Source: G965220825 sp965220825 (lineage in GTDB: Bacteria; Pseudomonadota; Alphaproteobacteria; UBA828). From it: 64,000 nucleotides of DNA. The notes beneath the pieces were generated by a model that saw nothing but the letters and a program-made list of their open reading frames with translations, was not told the DNA's origin and ran no database searches. Positions 1 to 7,629 of the stretch are shown in pieces. Position 1 is the stretch's first letter. Each line of letters starts with the position of its first letter. Both the position numbers and the translations under genes were made by a program. The stretch covers positions 1,178,001 to 1,242,000 of the forward strand of contig OZ244839.1 of the NCBI GenBank assembly GCA_965220825.1. Reading direction: 5' to 3'.

Positions 1-646
1 CCTGGCCGCCATGCATGTCTCCCACATAGAGCAGGCCGCCGTCGTGGTAGGCGTTGAGCAGGATCGTATGGCCGGCCCGGATGTCGCGGCAGTCGATATT
101 GCCGCCGAAGGGGCCCTGGCCCAGGAGCGAGGTGAAGACCTCCCGCTCCGGCGCACAGGCGAGGGTGCCGCAGAAGGGCATCAGATCCCAGGTGAGCTTT
201 TCGGAATATTTGCCGGTGCCGTCCCGCGTATGGCCGCTCGGCCCGGGGAAATGTTCGATCACCTGCACATGCGGCTCGGCGCATTCACCCCATTTGCGCG
301 AATCCCCCAACGGGCCGATACCCGGCAGGATGCCGGAGAAGCCGTAGCGCCAGGGGTCGATCCAGTCGATATGAACGGCGAGCGTATCCCCCCGCTCGCA
401 GCCCTCCACATGGATCGGCCCCACCACCGGGTTGTATTTCGGCGGCCAAACATTCTGCAACGCAACCACATGCTCGCCCGTGAAGTCGTGGACCAGCGGG
501 TCGTCGCTGTCGTCCGCGATCAGGCCGGAGAGCGCGTCGTCCGTCTCCAGCTGGAACGGCTCGTCCTGCTGCACCCTGAGGACGGGTTCGTCCCGCCAGT
601 CGAAGGCATACTTGCTGGGAATCCGGCCTCGCTCGATCCGCTGCAT
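1..646 (-). CDS. fmdA: Acetamidase/formamidase family protein, 3' end cut by window edge
   Basis: The first 215 residues of a zinc-type acetamidase/formamidase are visible; the family usually has about 300-410 residues, so the C-terminal part lies outside the window. These enzymes hydrolyse short amides to ammonia and the acid in the cytoplasm. The sequence shows family-typical stretches such as VGPIHVEGCERGDTL, IDWIDPW and, close to the edge, HDGGLLYVGDMHGGQ. The ATG at 646 follows a strong AGGGGAGGT ribosome site. The gene is last in a minus-strand operon whose upstream genes encode a Liv/Urt-type importer, which fits uptake followed by hydrolysis of a short amide, as known for fmd systems of methylotrophs. 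The exact amide is inferred, not shown. Confidence 0.85.
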   Translation of the reverse strand, partial: MQRIERGRIPSKYAFDWRDEPVLRVQQDEPFQLETDDALSGLIADDSDDPLVHDFTGEHVVALQNVWPPKYNPVVGPIHVEGCERGDTLAVHIDWIDPWRYGFSGILPGIGPLGDSRKWGECAEPHVQVIEHFPGPSGHTRDGTGKYSEKLTWDLMPFCGTLACAPEREVFTSLLGQGPFGGNIDCRDIRAGHTILLNAYHDGGLLYVGDMHGGQ

Positions 647-669
647 GGGTGACCTCCCCTCGTCTGCTT

Positions 670-1416
670 CTACACAGAATGACGACCCGGCGCGCCCGCC
701 TCAAGCTGTGCGCCGAGATAAATGTTGCGAACCTCCTCGTTGCGCTCGATTTCCGCGAGCGAGCCTTCGGCGAATACGCGCCCGTAATGCAGAACGGTGA
801 CCGGCGCGCCGAGCTGGCGAACGAAGGCCATGTCGTGCTCCACCACGACGATGGTAACGCCTTCGGCATTGACGGATGAGACCAGCGCACCGGTGGCCCG
901 GGTCTCCTCCGGACCCATCCCCGCAGTGGGCTCGTCCAGCAGGAGCAAGGCGGGCTTCATGGCGAGCGACATGCCGATGGCGAGCCACTGCTTCTGGCCG
1001 TGGGAGAGCGCACCCACCCGCATTTCTTCGGTGCCTGCGAGATTGAGCCGCTCCAGGAGATGCCCGATCTCCGCCTCCATTTGCGCACCCGAATGGCGGT
1101 GCTGTAACGGGAGTTCCAGATTGTGCCGGACGGTAAGCGCCTGGTAGACGCCGAGATGCTGGAACTTCACACCGATTCCCATATGCGCCCGCCGATGGGG
1201 CTCCGCGCGGGTCACGTCGCGCCCGCGGAAGCGGATGCTGCCCCGATCCGGCTTGATACTGCCGAGCAGCAGCTTGAAGAAGGTGCTCTTGCCCGCCCCG
1301 TTCGGGCCAATGATGCTGCGCAGCGCCCCGGCCTCCAGTGCGAAGTCCACACCGTCCACCGCGCGCACGCCGCCGAACGCCTTGGCGAGCCCCTGGGCGC
1401 GCAGTATCTCAGGCAC
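670..1416 (-). CDS. Branched-chain amino acid/amide-type ABC transporter ATPase (LivG/UrtD-like)
   Basis: This 248-residue cytoplasmic ATPase powers the importer encoded by the surrounding genes. Walker A GPNGAGKST lies at residues 37-45, a signature-like LSHGQ at 138-142, Walker B LLLLDEP ending near 164 and the switch histidine at about 195. LSHGQ in place of LSGGQ and the size match the LivG/UrtD subgroup, which pairs with LivF/UrtE. The ATG at 1416 overlaps the end of the permease gene by 8 bases, and the amidase gene follows after 23 bases. Substrate is inferred from context (short amides or urea-like compounds) rather than from the ATPase itself. Confidence 0.9.
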   Translation of the reverse strand: MPEILRAQGLAKAFGGVRAVDGVDFALEAGALRSIIGPNGAGKSTFFKLLLGSIKPDRGSIRFRGRDVTRAEPHRRAHMGIGVKFQHLGVYQALTVRHNLELPLQHRHSGAQMEAEIGHLLERLNLAGTEEMRVGALSHGQKQWLAIGMSLAMKPALLLLDEPTAGMGPEETRATGALVSSVNAEGVTIVVVEHDMAFVRQLGAPVTVLHYGRVFAEGSLAEIERNEEVRNIYLGAQLEAGAPGRHSV

Positions 1417-2485
1417 CGCCCGCCGCCTTGCGTTCCGAGAACGCGCGGAGCCGTTCCGCGATGCCCGTCACCACCCCTTCCGGCATCAGCATCATCACGA
1501 GGATCAGAATCCCGCCCTGCACCACCAGCGCATAGTTGCCCTGTACGGCGAGCTCCTGCGACAGCCACAGCAGGAGCAGCGCGCCCAGCACCGCGGCGGT
1601 AAGGCTCTTGCGGCCGGCGACCGCGACCCAGATCACCGGCAGGATGTTGTTCTGCACGCCGAAGACCGCGGGCGTGATGAAGCTCTCCCACGAGACGTAG
1701 AGAACCCCCGAAAGCCCGGCGAGGAACGCGCCGAGGCAGAAGACGCCGACCTGGATGGCGCGGATGTCGTAGCCGAGCGCCTCCGTGCGCGCGGCGTCCT
1801 CGCGGATCGCGATCATTACCCGGCCGGCCCGCGAATTGACCAGCAGACGCAGCGACAGATAGGTCACGACCAGAAGGCCGAAGGTCAAGAAGTAGAAAGC
1901 CCGGGTGCGGCCGGTGAACGCGATGTCGGGCTCGCCGAGACCGAAACTCAAGGGCGGCGGCTCCCGGATCACGCCGGAGAAGCGCCCGAGCCCGTTGTTG
2001 CCGCCCAGATGCGCGTCGCCGATGAACCAGTCCCGGCCCGCGGTCTGGTTGAGGAAGGTCTCCAGCAGCAGCGTCACCACCAGCATCAGGATCGCCACAT
2101 AGACCCCCCGGAGCCGGGCGTAGAACATGATGAAGCCGAGCACGGCAGCGGCCGCCACCGGCACGGCGAGCCCGATACCGAGCGCGGCCCAAGTGTGGCC
2201 GTGGCTTTCCGCGAAGTTGATGCCGGCGATCCCATAGGCATAGCCGCCGAGGCCCAGGAACGCTCCCTGCCCGAGACTCAGAATGCCGCAGAACCCCCAC
2301 ATCAGGGCGAGGCCCAGCGCCAGGAAGACGCTGGTGAGAAAGTTGGACAGATTGAGCAGGTCGTAGCGCGAGAGATAGTCCGGCGCGGCGGCACCGGCGG
2401 CGATCACCGCCAGGAAGCCCAGCCAGAAGCCCCAATGGCGCCCCATCTCGTGAGGGCCCACGAAACCGGCGAGAAAGCGCCTCAC
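1409..2485 (-). CDS. Liv/Urt-type ABC transporter permease (LivM/UrtC-like)
   Basis: This is the second inner-membrane permease of the importer, a 358-residue protein with about ten hydrophobic segments. It carries the LivM-family signature around SLGQGAFLGLGGYAYG (Leu-Gly-Gln-Gly-x-Phe). I chose a GTG start at 2485 because it overlaps the upstream livH-like stop codon as GTGA and has a GGAG element six bases upstream. An internal ATG at 2446 (MGRHWGFW) has no convincing ribosome site. The reading frame stays open further upstream through livH, but that part is antiframe shadow. Together with the livH-like product it should form the transmembrane channel. Confidence 0.88.
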   Translation of the reverse strand: MRRFLAGFVGPHEMGRHWGFWLGFLAVIAAGAAAPDYLSRYDLLNLSNFLTSVFLALGLALMWGFCGILSLGQGAFLGLGGYAYGIAGINFAESHGHTWAALGIGLAVPVAAAAVLGFIMFYARLRGVYVAILMLVVTLLLETFLNQTAGRDWFIGDAHLGGNNGLGRFSGVIREPPPLSFGLGEPDIAFTGRTRAFYFLTFGLLVVTYLSLRLLVNSRAGRVMIAIREDAARTEALGYDIRAIQVGVFCLGAFLAGLSGVLYVSWESFITPAVFGVQNNILPVIWVAVAGRKSLTAAVLGALLLLWLSQELAVQGNYALVVQGGILILVMMLMPEGVVTGIAERLRAFSERKAAGGA

Positions 2486-3375
2486 CGCAAGCTCCGTGCG
2501 CGGGCGCGACGCCGCTCGATCCATTCCGAAATTCCGGCCGGCATCAGACGGATGATGACGATGGCGAGGACCAGCATCGCGACATGTCCCAGCAATATGT
2601 TGAACTGGTTCATGAAGACCGTTTTCGCCGCGCCCAGCGAAAGCACGCTGGCGATAAGGCCCGTAATCACGTCGGCCCCGCCGCCGACCACCACGGTAAT
2701 GAAGGCCTGAGGCGTGTAGCTCATGCCGTAGAAGGGGCCGATATTGGCGGTGAGCGCGAGCAGGCTTCCGGCGAGCCCTGCAAGCATGGCGCCCAGGCCG
2801 AAGGTCGCGGCGTAGATGCGGTCCGTATCGATGCCGAGCGCGCGGGCCATCCGGGCGTTCTCCATGGTAGCCCGCGCGTGTACGCCGAAACGCGAGTAGC
2901 GGAACAACGCCCAGAGGCCGGCGATGACGACGACGGCCGCCCCCAGCATGACCAGCCGGTAGGACGAATAGGAGAATTCCGCGAAGGAGAAACTGCCGAG
3001 AGGCGTCGGCACGGTGCGGATCTGTGGCCCGAAGACCAGCAGCGCCCCCTGGCTCAGCACGAGGCTCAAGCCCCATGTCGCCACCAGGGAAGAGAGAAGC
3101 CGGCCGTAGAAGCGGCGGACGATGAGGCGCTCGAGCACGATGCCGGCCAGACCTGCGGCGAGCGCACCGAGGAGTACGGCCGCCCCCGTCGGCACGCCCG
3201 CGAAATAGGCGAAGGAGGTGGCGTAGGCCCCGATCATCATCATCTCGCCATGGGCCATGTTGATCACGCCCATCATGCCGAAGATGACGATCAGCCCGAT
3301 CGCCGAGAGGGCCAGCAGGCCGATGGTATCCGCGTACTGGTAGAGCAGGTTTACGACAAAGGAGAGGCTCTCCAT
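2482..3375 (-). CDS. Liv/Urt-type ABC transporter permease (LivH/UrtB-like)
   Basis: A 297-residue polytopic membrane protein and the first permease of the system. The N-terminal region contains the LivH hallmark GVINMAHGEMMMIGAY (residues about 36-51), followed by repeated hydrophobic segments. The central stretch TMENARMARALGID corresponds to the cytoplasmic loop that contacts the ATPases. It starts 79 bases after the binding-protein gene ends and overlaps the next permease by the GTGA junction, so the two permeases are probably made in equal amounts. It ends with a basic tail (RRRARARSLR). Confidence 0.9.
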   Translation of the reverse strand: MESLSFVVNLLYQYADTIGLLALSAIGLIVIFGMMGVINMAHGEMMMIGAYATSFAYFAGVPTGAAVLLGALAAGLAGIVLERLIVRRFYGRLLSSLVATWGLSLVLSQGALLVFGPQIRTVPTPLGSFSFAEFSYSSYRLVMLGAAVVVIAGLWALFRYSRFGVHARATMENARMARALGIDTDRIYAATFGLGAMLAGLAGSLLALTANIGPFYGMSYTPQAFITVVVGGGADVITGLIASVLSLGAAKTVFMNQFNILLGHVAMLVLAIVIIRLMPAGISEWIERRRARARSLR

Positions 3376-3454
3376 GGAAGCCTGCCGTCAGGCGCGCCGC
3401 ACGGGGCGCCGCGGCCGGGCGGGCGCCCGGCCGCGGCGGGACCTTGCCGTCGAA

Positions 3455-4726
3455 CTATTCCTGCCTGTACTTGGCGTAACGCGCATCGTCCCACGGGAGG
3501 AACTGCCGCGCGTCGTCATGGCGCACCAGGTTGACGCCGAGCGAACGCAGCCACCACGGCTCCACCGGCCCGAAATCGTGGACCCACGAAACGTTGTGCG
3601 CCTCGTCCACATGGGCCATGCGGATGGTCATAGTGAGATGGTGCGTCGCCGGGTCGAGCAGCACGCGCCCTTCCGGCGCATCGAAGGTGATGCCCGATTC
3701 GAGCGCGGCGATCACCGCGTCGGTATCGGTCGTACCGGCACGCCGCCAGGCTTCCGCCATGATATGGACGGCGGTGTAGGCGCAGCGGGCCGGCTGGTTG
3801 ACATAGGGCTCGTCCGGCCACTTTACGCGCCACGCTTCGAGGAACGCCTTGTTGGCCTCGGTCGGGATCTCCTCGATATAGGCGACGGGAATGTACATGT
3901 TGGCGAGCGAGGGCGGCGAAAACTGCTTGTGCTCGTAGCCCTGCTGAAGGTTGACGGTGGAGACCGCCGGCAAGCCGAGATTGGCCGCTTGGGCCTGCGG
4001 ATAGAACTGGGACTGGTTCGCCCCCACCAGATAGTGAACCATGAAGTCGGGCTTGGCCTTTTGGATGTTGGCGATGGAGGCCGCGAACTCGGAGTTGCCC
4101 AGCGGGATGAACTCCTCGCCCACGATCTCGCCGCCATAGAGTCCCGCGGCCACATGGGTCCAAAGCGCGCTGACCTGGCCGAAGCCGTAGTCCGCCGCGA
4201 GTACGTACATCCGGGGGCCGTATTTCTGGATCATGTACTCCACGCCGGTCAGGATCTGCTGCTCCGGTATGGGCCCCGTGAAGAAGGAATATTTGTCGGC
4301 GATACCACCTTCGCCCTGGTTGTTGTGCCAGAAGATGGTCTTGTTCTTCACCGCGACGGCGCGGGCGGCCTCGCGTTCCGAGCTGGTGTAACCCGCCATC
4401 ACCACGTCTGCCTCATCGTCGAGGATGCACTTGTTGGCGAGTTCCTGATAGCGCTTGACGTCGGACTGGCCATCGTAATGGATGAGCTGGATCTGCTCTC
4501 CGTTTACGCCGCCGGCCGCGTTCAACTCATCGACGGCGAGCTGGGCGCCGTGGGTCTTCGGGATATTGGGCAGTGCGAAATCGCCGGAGTGGTCGTCGAT
4601 CACGCAGATCGTGATGTCGGCGGCGGCATCTTCAGCCGCCAGGGCCCCGAACGGCACTGCAAGCGCGGCCGCGAGCGCCAGAGCGCGCAAACGGGCGGTG
4701 CAACGGTTGTCGGCAGGCATCTTCAC
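3455..4726 (-). CDS. Periplasmic amide/urea-type substrate-binding protein of ABC importer
   Basis: A 423-residue type I periplasmic binding protein. Residues 1-30 form a signal peptide with cleavage expected after GALA. The mature part begins with a strand leading to IDDHSGDFALP and contains NIPKTHGAQLAVDELNAAGG, as in the AmiC/UrtA/FmdD group, and has a long Cys/Trp-containing C-terminal region (FGPVEPWWLRSLGV). The size and the AmiC-like features favour short amides or urea over leucine-type ligands; the downstream amidase gene supports this. The ATG follows a GGGGGGGAG ribosome site. It lies between the LivF-like ATPase and the permeases, preceded by an 89-base gap that holds an inverted repeat. 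Confidence 0.85.
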   Translation of the reverse strand: MKMPADNRCTARLRALALAAALAVPFGALAAEDAAADITICVIDDHSGDFALPNIPKTHGAQLAVDELNAAGGVNGEQIQLIHYDGQSDVKRYQELANKCILDDEADVVMAGYTSSEREAARAVAVKNKTIFWHNNQGEGGIADKYSFFTGPIPEQQILTGVEYMIQKYGPRMYVLAADYGFGQVSALWTHVAAGLYGGEIVGEEFIPLGNSEFAASIANIQKAKPDFMVHYLVGANQSQFYPQAQAANLGLPAVSTVNLQQGYEHKQFSPPSLANMYIPVAYIEEIPTEANKAFLEAWRVKWPDEPYVNQPARCAYTAVHIMAEAWRRAGTTDTDAVIAALESGITFDAPEGRVLLDPATHHLTMTIRMAHVDEAHNVSWVHDFGPVEPWWLRSLGVNLVRHDDARQFLPWDDARYAKYRQE

Positions 4727-4753
4727 TCCCCCCCATCGTTAAGGTTATGGCGT

Positions 4754-4774
4754 TATGGTTATGATGGAACCATA
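4754..4774. promoter_or_regulatory. Inverted repeat TATGGTT-N7-AACCATA upstream of the binding-protein gene
   Basis: Two perfect 7-base arms at 4754-4760 and 4768-4774 are separated by seven bases. They sit about 30 bases upstream of the binding-protein start codon, and neighbouring GTTATGG direct repeats partly overlap them. The position suggests an operator or an mRNA element that sets expression of the binding protein relative to the upstream ATPase. No regulator gene is next to it, so the role is inferred. Confidence 0.35.
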
Positions 4775-4815
4775 GCACGCGGAACTTGCGAGGGAATAAC
4801 GGCCGCGCCGCCGGC

Positions 4816-5517
4816 TCAGATCGCGAGATGACGGCGCACCACGTCCGGATCGGCGAGGTCGGCCGGTGCGAGGGTCGCCGCGACGGCGCCCTTGTCCATC
4901 ACCACGCAACGGTGGGCGACGGCACGCACAAGGTCGATGTTCTGCTCCACCAGAAGGACGGTCATGCCTTCGTTCCGATTGAGACCCGTCACCGCCTCGG
5001 CAATGGTGGCGACGATGGTGGGCTGGATGCCCTCCGAGGGCTCGTCGAGAAGCAGGATGCGCGGCGCACCCGCGAGCACCCGCCCGATGGCGAGCATCTG
5101 CTGCTCGCCGCCGCTCAGAGTGCCGGCCCGTTGGCGGCGGCGCTCCCGAAGCCTGGGGAACCGCTCATAGACTGGCTCGAGCCCCGCGCCCGCAGGCCCA
5201 GCACCCACTCGCTCGCCCATGCGCAGGTTCTCCTCGACCGTTAGCCGCGTGAAGATACCCCGTCCCTGGGGCACGTAGCCCAGGCCCGCGCGCGCGAGGG
5301 TGCAGGCATCCGCGCCGGTCACGTCCCGCCCCTGGAAGTGGATCGTGCCGTTCATTACCGGCACCAGGCCCATGACGGTGTCGATCAGCACCGTCTTGCC
5401 CACGCCGTTGCGGCCGACGATGGCGACGATGGCGCCGCTCTCCACCTCGAGAGAAACCTCGCGGACGATGGGAACCCCGCCATATCCCGCGGTGACCGAA
5501 TCGAGCGAAAGAGCCAT
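4816..5517 (-). CDS. Liv/Urt-type ABC transporter ATPase (LivF/UrtE-like)
   Basis: A 233-residue ATPase that partners the LivG-like subunit. Walker A GRNGVGKT is at residues 35-42 (Thr in place of the usual Ser/Thr pair is tolerated), LSGGE at 134-138 and the Walker B LLLDEP ends at 160. The text GLGYVPQGRGIFTRLTVEENL is diagnostic for LivF/UrtE. Unusually, this ATPase gene comes before the binding-protein and permease genes and is separated from the LivG-like gene by about 3.4 kb. The maoC-type gene ends 35 bases upstream, so it is probably in the same transcript. Confidence 0.9.
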   Translation of the reverse strand: MALSLDSVTAGYGGVPIVREVSLEVESGAIVAIVGRNGVGKTVLIDTVMGLVPVMNGTIHFQGRDVTGADACTLARAGLGYVPQGRGIFTRLTVEENLRMGERVGAGPAGAGLEPVYERFPRLRERRRQRAGTLSGGEQQMLAIGRVLAGAPRILLLDEPSEGIQPTIVATIAEAVTGLNRNEGMTVLLVEQNIDLVRAVAHRCVVMDKGAVAATLAPADLADPDVVRRHLAI

Positions 5518-5552
5518 GGCGGAGCAGGAACCGGCGTGCCGCCCGGTGTGGC

Positions 5553-6071
5553 CTAGTAGTCTGCGCGGTCGTCCACGGCGTGGCCGCGTTTCGGCACCAG
5601 CACCGTGCGTTCGTAGGTCATGAACACGGTGCCGTCGGCCTTCTTGCCCGTGGTCCGGACCTTGACGATCCCCTGGGTGGGGCGCGAGCGGGATTCGCGG
5701 GTCTCGAGCACCTCCGATTCCGCATAGATCGTATCGCCCGCAAAGACCGGCGCGGTAAGGCGGATATCGGTCCAGCCCAGATTGGCGACCGCCTTCTGGC
5801 TGATGTCGCTCACCGACATCCCGGCGACGATGGCGAGTGTCAGCGTACTGTTGACCAGCGGCTTGCCGAACTCGCTGTGGCTCGCATAGTGGCTGTCGAA
5901 ATGGATCGGATGGGTATTCATGGTGAGCAGGGTGAAGGAGATGTTGTCATATTCGGTGAGCGTCCGGCCGGGCCGGTGCTCGTAGACATCCCCCACCGCG
6001 AAGTCCTCGAAATAACGCCCGTAGGATTCACGGTAACGGCTCTCTCCCACTTCCTTGCGCGTCGCCGTCAT
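5553..6071 (-). CDS. MaoC-family hot-dog dehydratase/hydratase
   Basis: A 172-residue single hot-dog protein of the MaoC enoyl-CoA hydratase-like family, acting on acyl-CoA thioesters in the cytosol. Residues 41-63 (YDNISFTLLT then MNTHPIHFDSHYA) align with the active-site motif, but the position normally held by the catalytic Asp of the Asp-x5-His pair appears to be Met51, while His57 and Asp59 are kept. This looks like the subgroup near mesaconyl-CoA hydratases rather than classical R-hydratases. The ATG at 6071 is five bases after the EamA gene stop and has a GGAGG nine bases upstream; a longer in-frame ORF to 6263 would overlap the EamA gene and is rejected. Confidence 0.8.
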   Translation of the reverse strand: MTATRKEVGESRYRESYGRYFEDFAVGDVYEHRPGRTLTEYDNISFTLLTMNTHPIHFDSHYASHSEFGKPLVNSTLTLAIVAGMSVSDISQKAVANLGWTDIRLTAPVFAGDTIYAESEVLETRESRSRPTQGIVKVRTTGKKADGTVFMTYERTVLVPKRGHAVDDRADY

Positions 6072-6075
6072 GCCC

Positions 6076-7140
6076 TCACGCCTCCTCGTCCCGGTTCCCC
6101 GCCAAGCCGGGGCCGTCGATCCTAGGGCCGTTCCGCCCGGGATGAAACCGCTCGCGCGGGCGATCCTCGGGCGCCGATGCGCGCCTTCGCTGGATGACGA
6201 AAAACACGCCCACCAGAAGACACGCCAGCGCGAGCCACACCCAGGCGCTATGCCGCTCGCCAAAGAAGGCGGCGCCCCAGCCGATGCCCGCGAGCGCCAC
6301 GATGAAGTTCACCGTCGAGAAGAAGACCGGGCCGAAAAAGCGCACCAGCTCCACGAAGAGGTAGATACCGAGCGACTGGGCGAAGATCGCCGTAATCAGC
6401 GCCCAGTCGCCCGCATCCATGGGCCCCTCGAACCACCACCAGCCGTCGGTCGCGGCGACGGCGGCGAGGATGGGGAGGGAGCCGAAGAAGAAATAGCCGA
6501 AGGTAAAGTGGACCGCGTCGCTTTCCGGCGGGCGCAGCAGCGCGGTGGCGATCACGGTGGTCGAATAGCCCACGGGCACCAGCAGAGTAAGCAATATCCA
6601 GGGCACCAGGTCCCGCGACGGCAGACCGGTATCGGGCGCCACCAGCAGCGCCACCCCGCCGATGCCGGCGGCGAAGCCCGCGAGGCGAACCCACCAGATT
6701 CTCTCCAGGCGAAACGCCAGCGCGCCCGCATAGGTGAAGATCGGCGAAAGCGCGACCAGCATGCTCACGATCCCGGCGGGGACGCCCTTGCCGCTCACAT
6801 AGGCCGCGGTAAGGAACGGCACGCCGTAGCCCGTGACCCCCGAGACGGCGAACGAAAGCGTATGGCGCGCGGAAAGCGGCGGCAGCCGCCTCTCGGCGAG
6901 GGAGAGCGCCAGCATGACCGCGGCGCCACCCATCCCCATCAGGAAGACGAAACTCGAGAAGGGAACGCCGTTCCGGATAGCGACTCCGGTCAGCGAATAG
7001 CAGAGGCCGTAGAGAATCCCGGTGAGGAAAAGCAGCGCGACGCCGCCCCAGAAGCCCTCCGGGCGCCCCGCCCATCGAGCGGCGAGCGCACGTCGCGCTG
7101 CCGCCCGCTCGCCCTGCGAACGGTTGCCCGCCGAGGTCAA
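6076..7140 (-). CDS. DMT-superfamily (EamA) transporter
   Basis: A 354-residue membrane protein with about ten hydrophobic helices in two EamA repeats, the second starting around residue 185 (WILLTLLVPVGYSTTVIA). EamA proteins usually export small metabolites such as amino acids or drugs across the inner membrane; the substrate cannot be told from sequence. A basic, soluble tail of about 35 residues follows the last helix. It appears to be the first gene of the minus-strand cluster that leads into the amide importer, five bases before the MaoC gene. Confidence 0.85.
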   Translation of the reverse strand: MTSAGNRSQGERAAARRALAARWAGRPEGFWGGVALLFLTGILYGLCYSLTGVAIRNGVPFSSFVFLMGMGGAAVMLALSLAERRLPPLSARHTLSFAVSGVTGYGVPFLTAAYVSGKGVPAGIVSMLVALSPIFTYAGALAFRLERIWWVRLAGFAAGIGGVALLVAPDTGLPSRDLVPWILLTLLVPVGYSTTVIATALLRPPESDAVHFTFGYFFFGSLPILAAVAATDGWWWFEGPMDAGDWALITAIFAQSLGIYLFVELVRFFGPVFFSTVNFIVALAGIGWGAAFFGERHSAWVWLALACLLVGVFFVIQRRRASAPEDRPRERFHPGRNGPRIDGPGLAGNRDEEA

Positions 7141-7171
7141 GATCGCCGCGCGGCTGCGTGGCGGCGCAGCC

Positions 7172-7423
7172 TCAAGCGGCGGGGCGGCTCCGCATGATGC
7201 GCTTGCGGTAGAAGTTGATCGCCATGCGGAATATTCCGGCGACCAGAACGAAAACCGTCGCGTAGATGAAGAGCACGCCCACCATGCCGAATGCCTCTTC
7301 GGCCGGCAGAATGGGCGCCATGAAGATGCTCGTCACGACGCAGAAGATCAGTGAGCCCAGCAGGGCCGGGCCTTCGCCCGATGCCCACAGATTGCGCAAT
7401 CCGCGTAAGCGCTGGTCGTTCAT
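7172..7423 (-). CDS. Small two-helix membrane protein, function unknown
   Basis: An 83-residue product with two hydrophobic stretches, LLGSLIFCVVTSIFMAPIL and VLFIYATVFVLVAGIF, ending in a basic tail (RKRIMRSRPAA). I do not recognise a family. The ATG at 7423 has no clean ribosome site close by; a GTG three codons upstream is an alternative. It lies 31 bases upstream of the EamA transporter gene in the same direction and could be co-transcribed with it. The protein is real by its membrane pattern and codon bias, but the call rests on composition only. Confidence 0.55.
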   Translation of the reverse strand: MNDQRLRGLRNLWASGEGPALLGSLIFCVVTSIFMAPILPAEEAFGMVGVLFIYATVFVLVAGIFRMAINFYRKRIMRSRPAA

Positions 7424-7535
7424 CCAGGACACGGCCCTGCTCCATTTCCCGCGCCCGGAGCCCGGGCGCCAATCGGTGCGCAACCTAACCAACGCCGTTC
7501 CGGGAAGCAAGCCGTGCGGGCCCGCACTGCTTTTC

Positions 7536-7603
7536 GGTGCGCGGGCTTTAAAGCCCGTCTCTGGCGATGGCAACAAAAATGCGGGCCTGGAGACCCGCGC
7601 ACC
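7536..7603. repeat. REP-like dispersed repeat, copy A
   Basis: A 68-base unit bounded by perfect 10-base inverted ends (GGTGCGCGGG and CCCGCGCACC). Inside are a 16-base perfect palindrome at 7542-7557 and a hairpin at 7581-7598. The 25 bases at 7579-7603 recur exactly at 31570-31594, and a diverged copy lies near 48776-48824. A separate 12-base palindrome stands at 7515-7526. All copies are intergenic, as expected of REP/BIME-type elements. Confidence 0.7.
7575..7598 (-). terminator. Rho-independent terminator for asd (within the repeat)
   Basis: Read on the minus strand, a 7-bp stem (GCGGGTC with GGCCCGC, one G-U pair) with a TCCA loop is followed by ATTTTTG. It lies about 30 bases past the asd stop codon, so the repeat unit seems to serve as the terminator of the ffh-to-asd gene run. 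Confidence 0.55.
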
Positions 7604-7629
7604 AAAATCAGACAAAAACAGACGACGCG

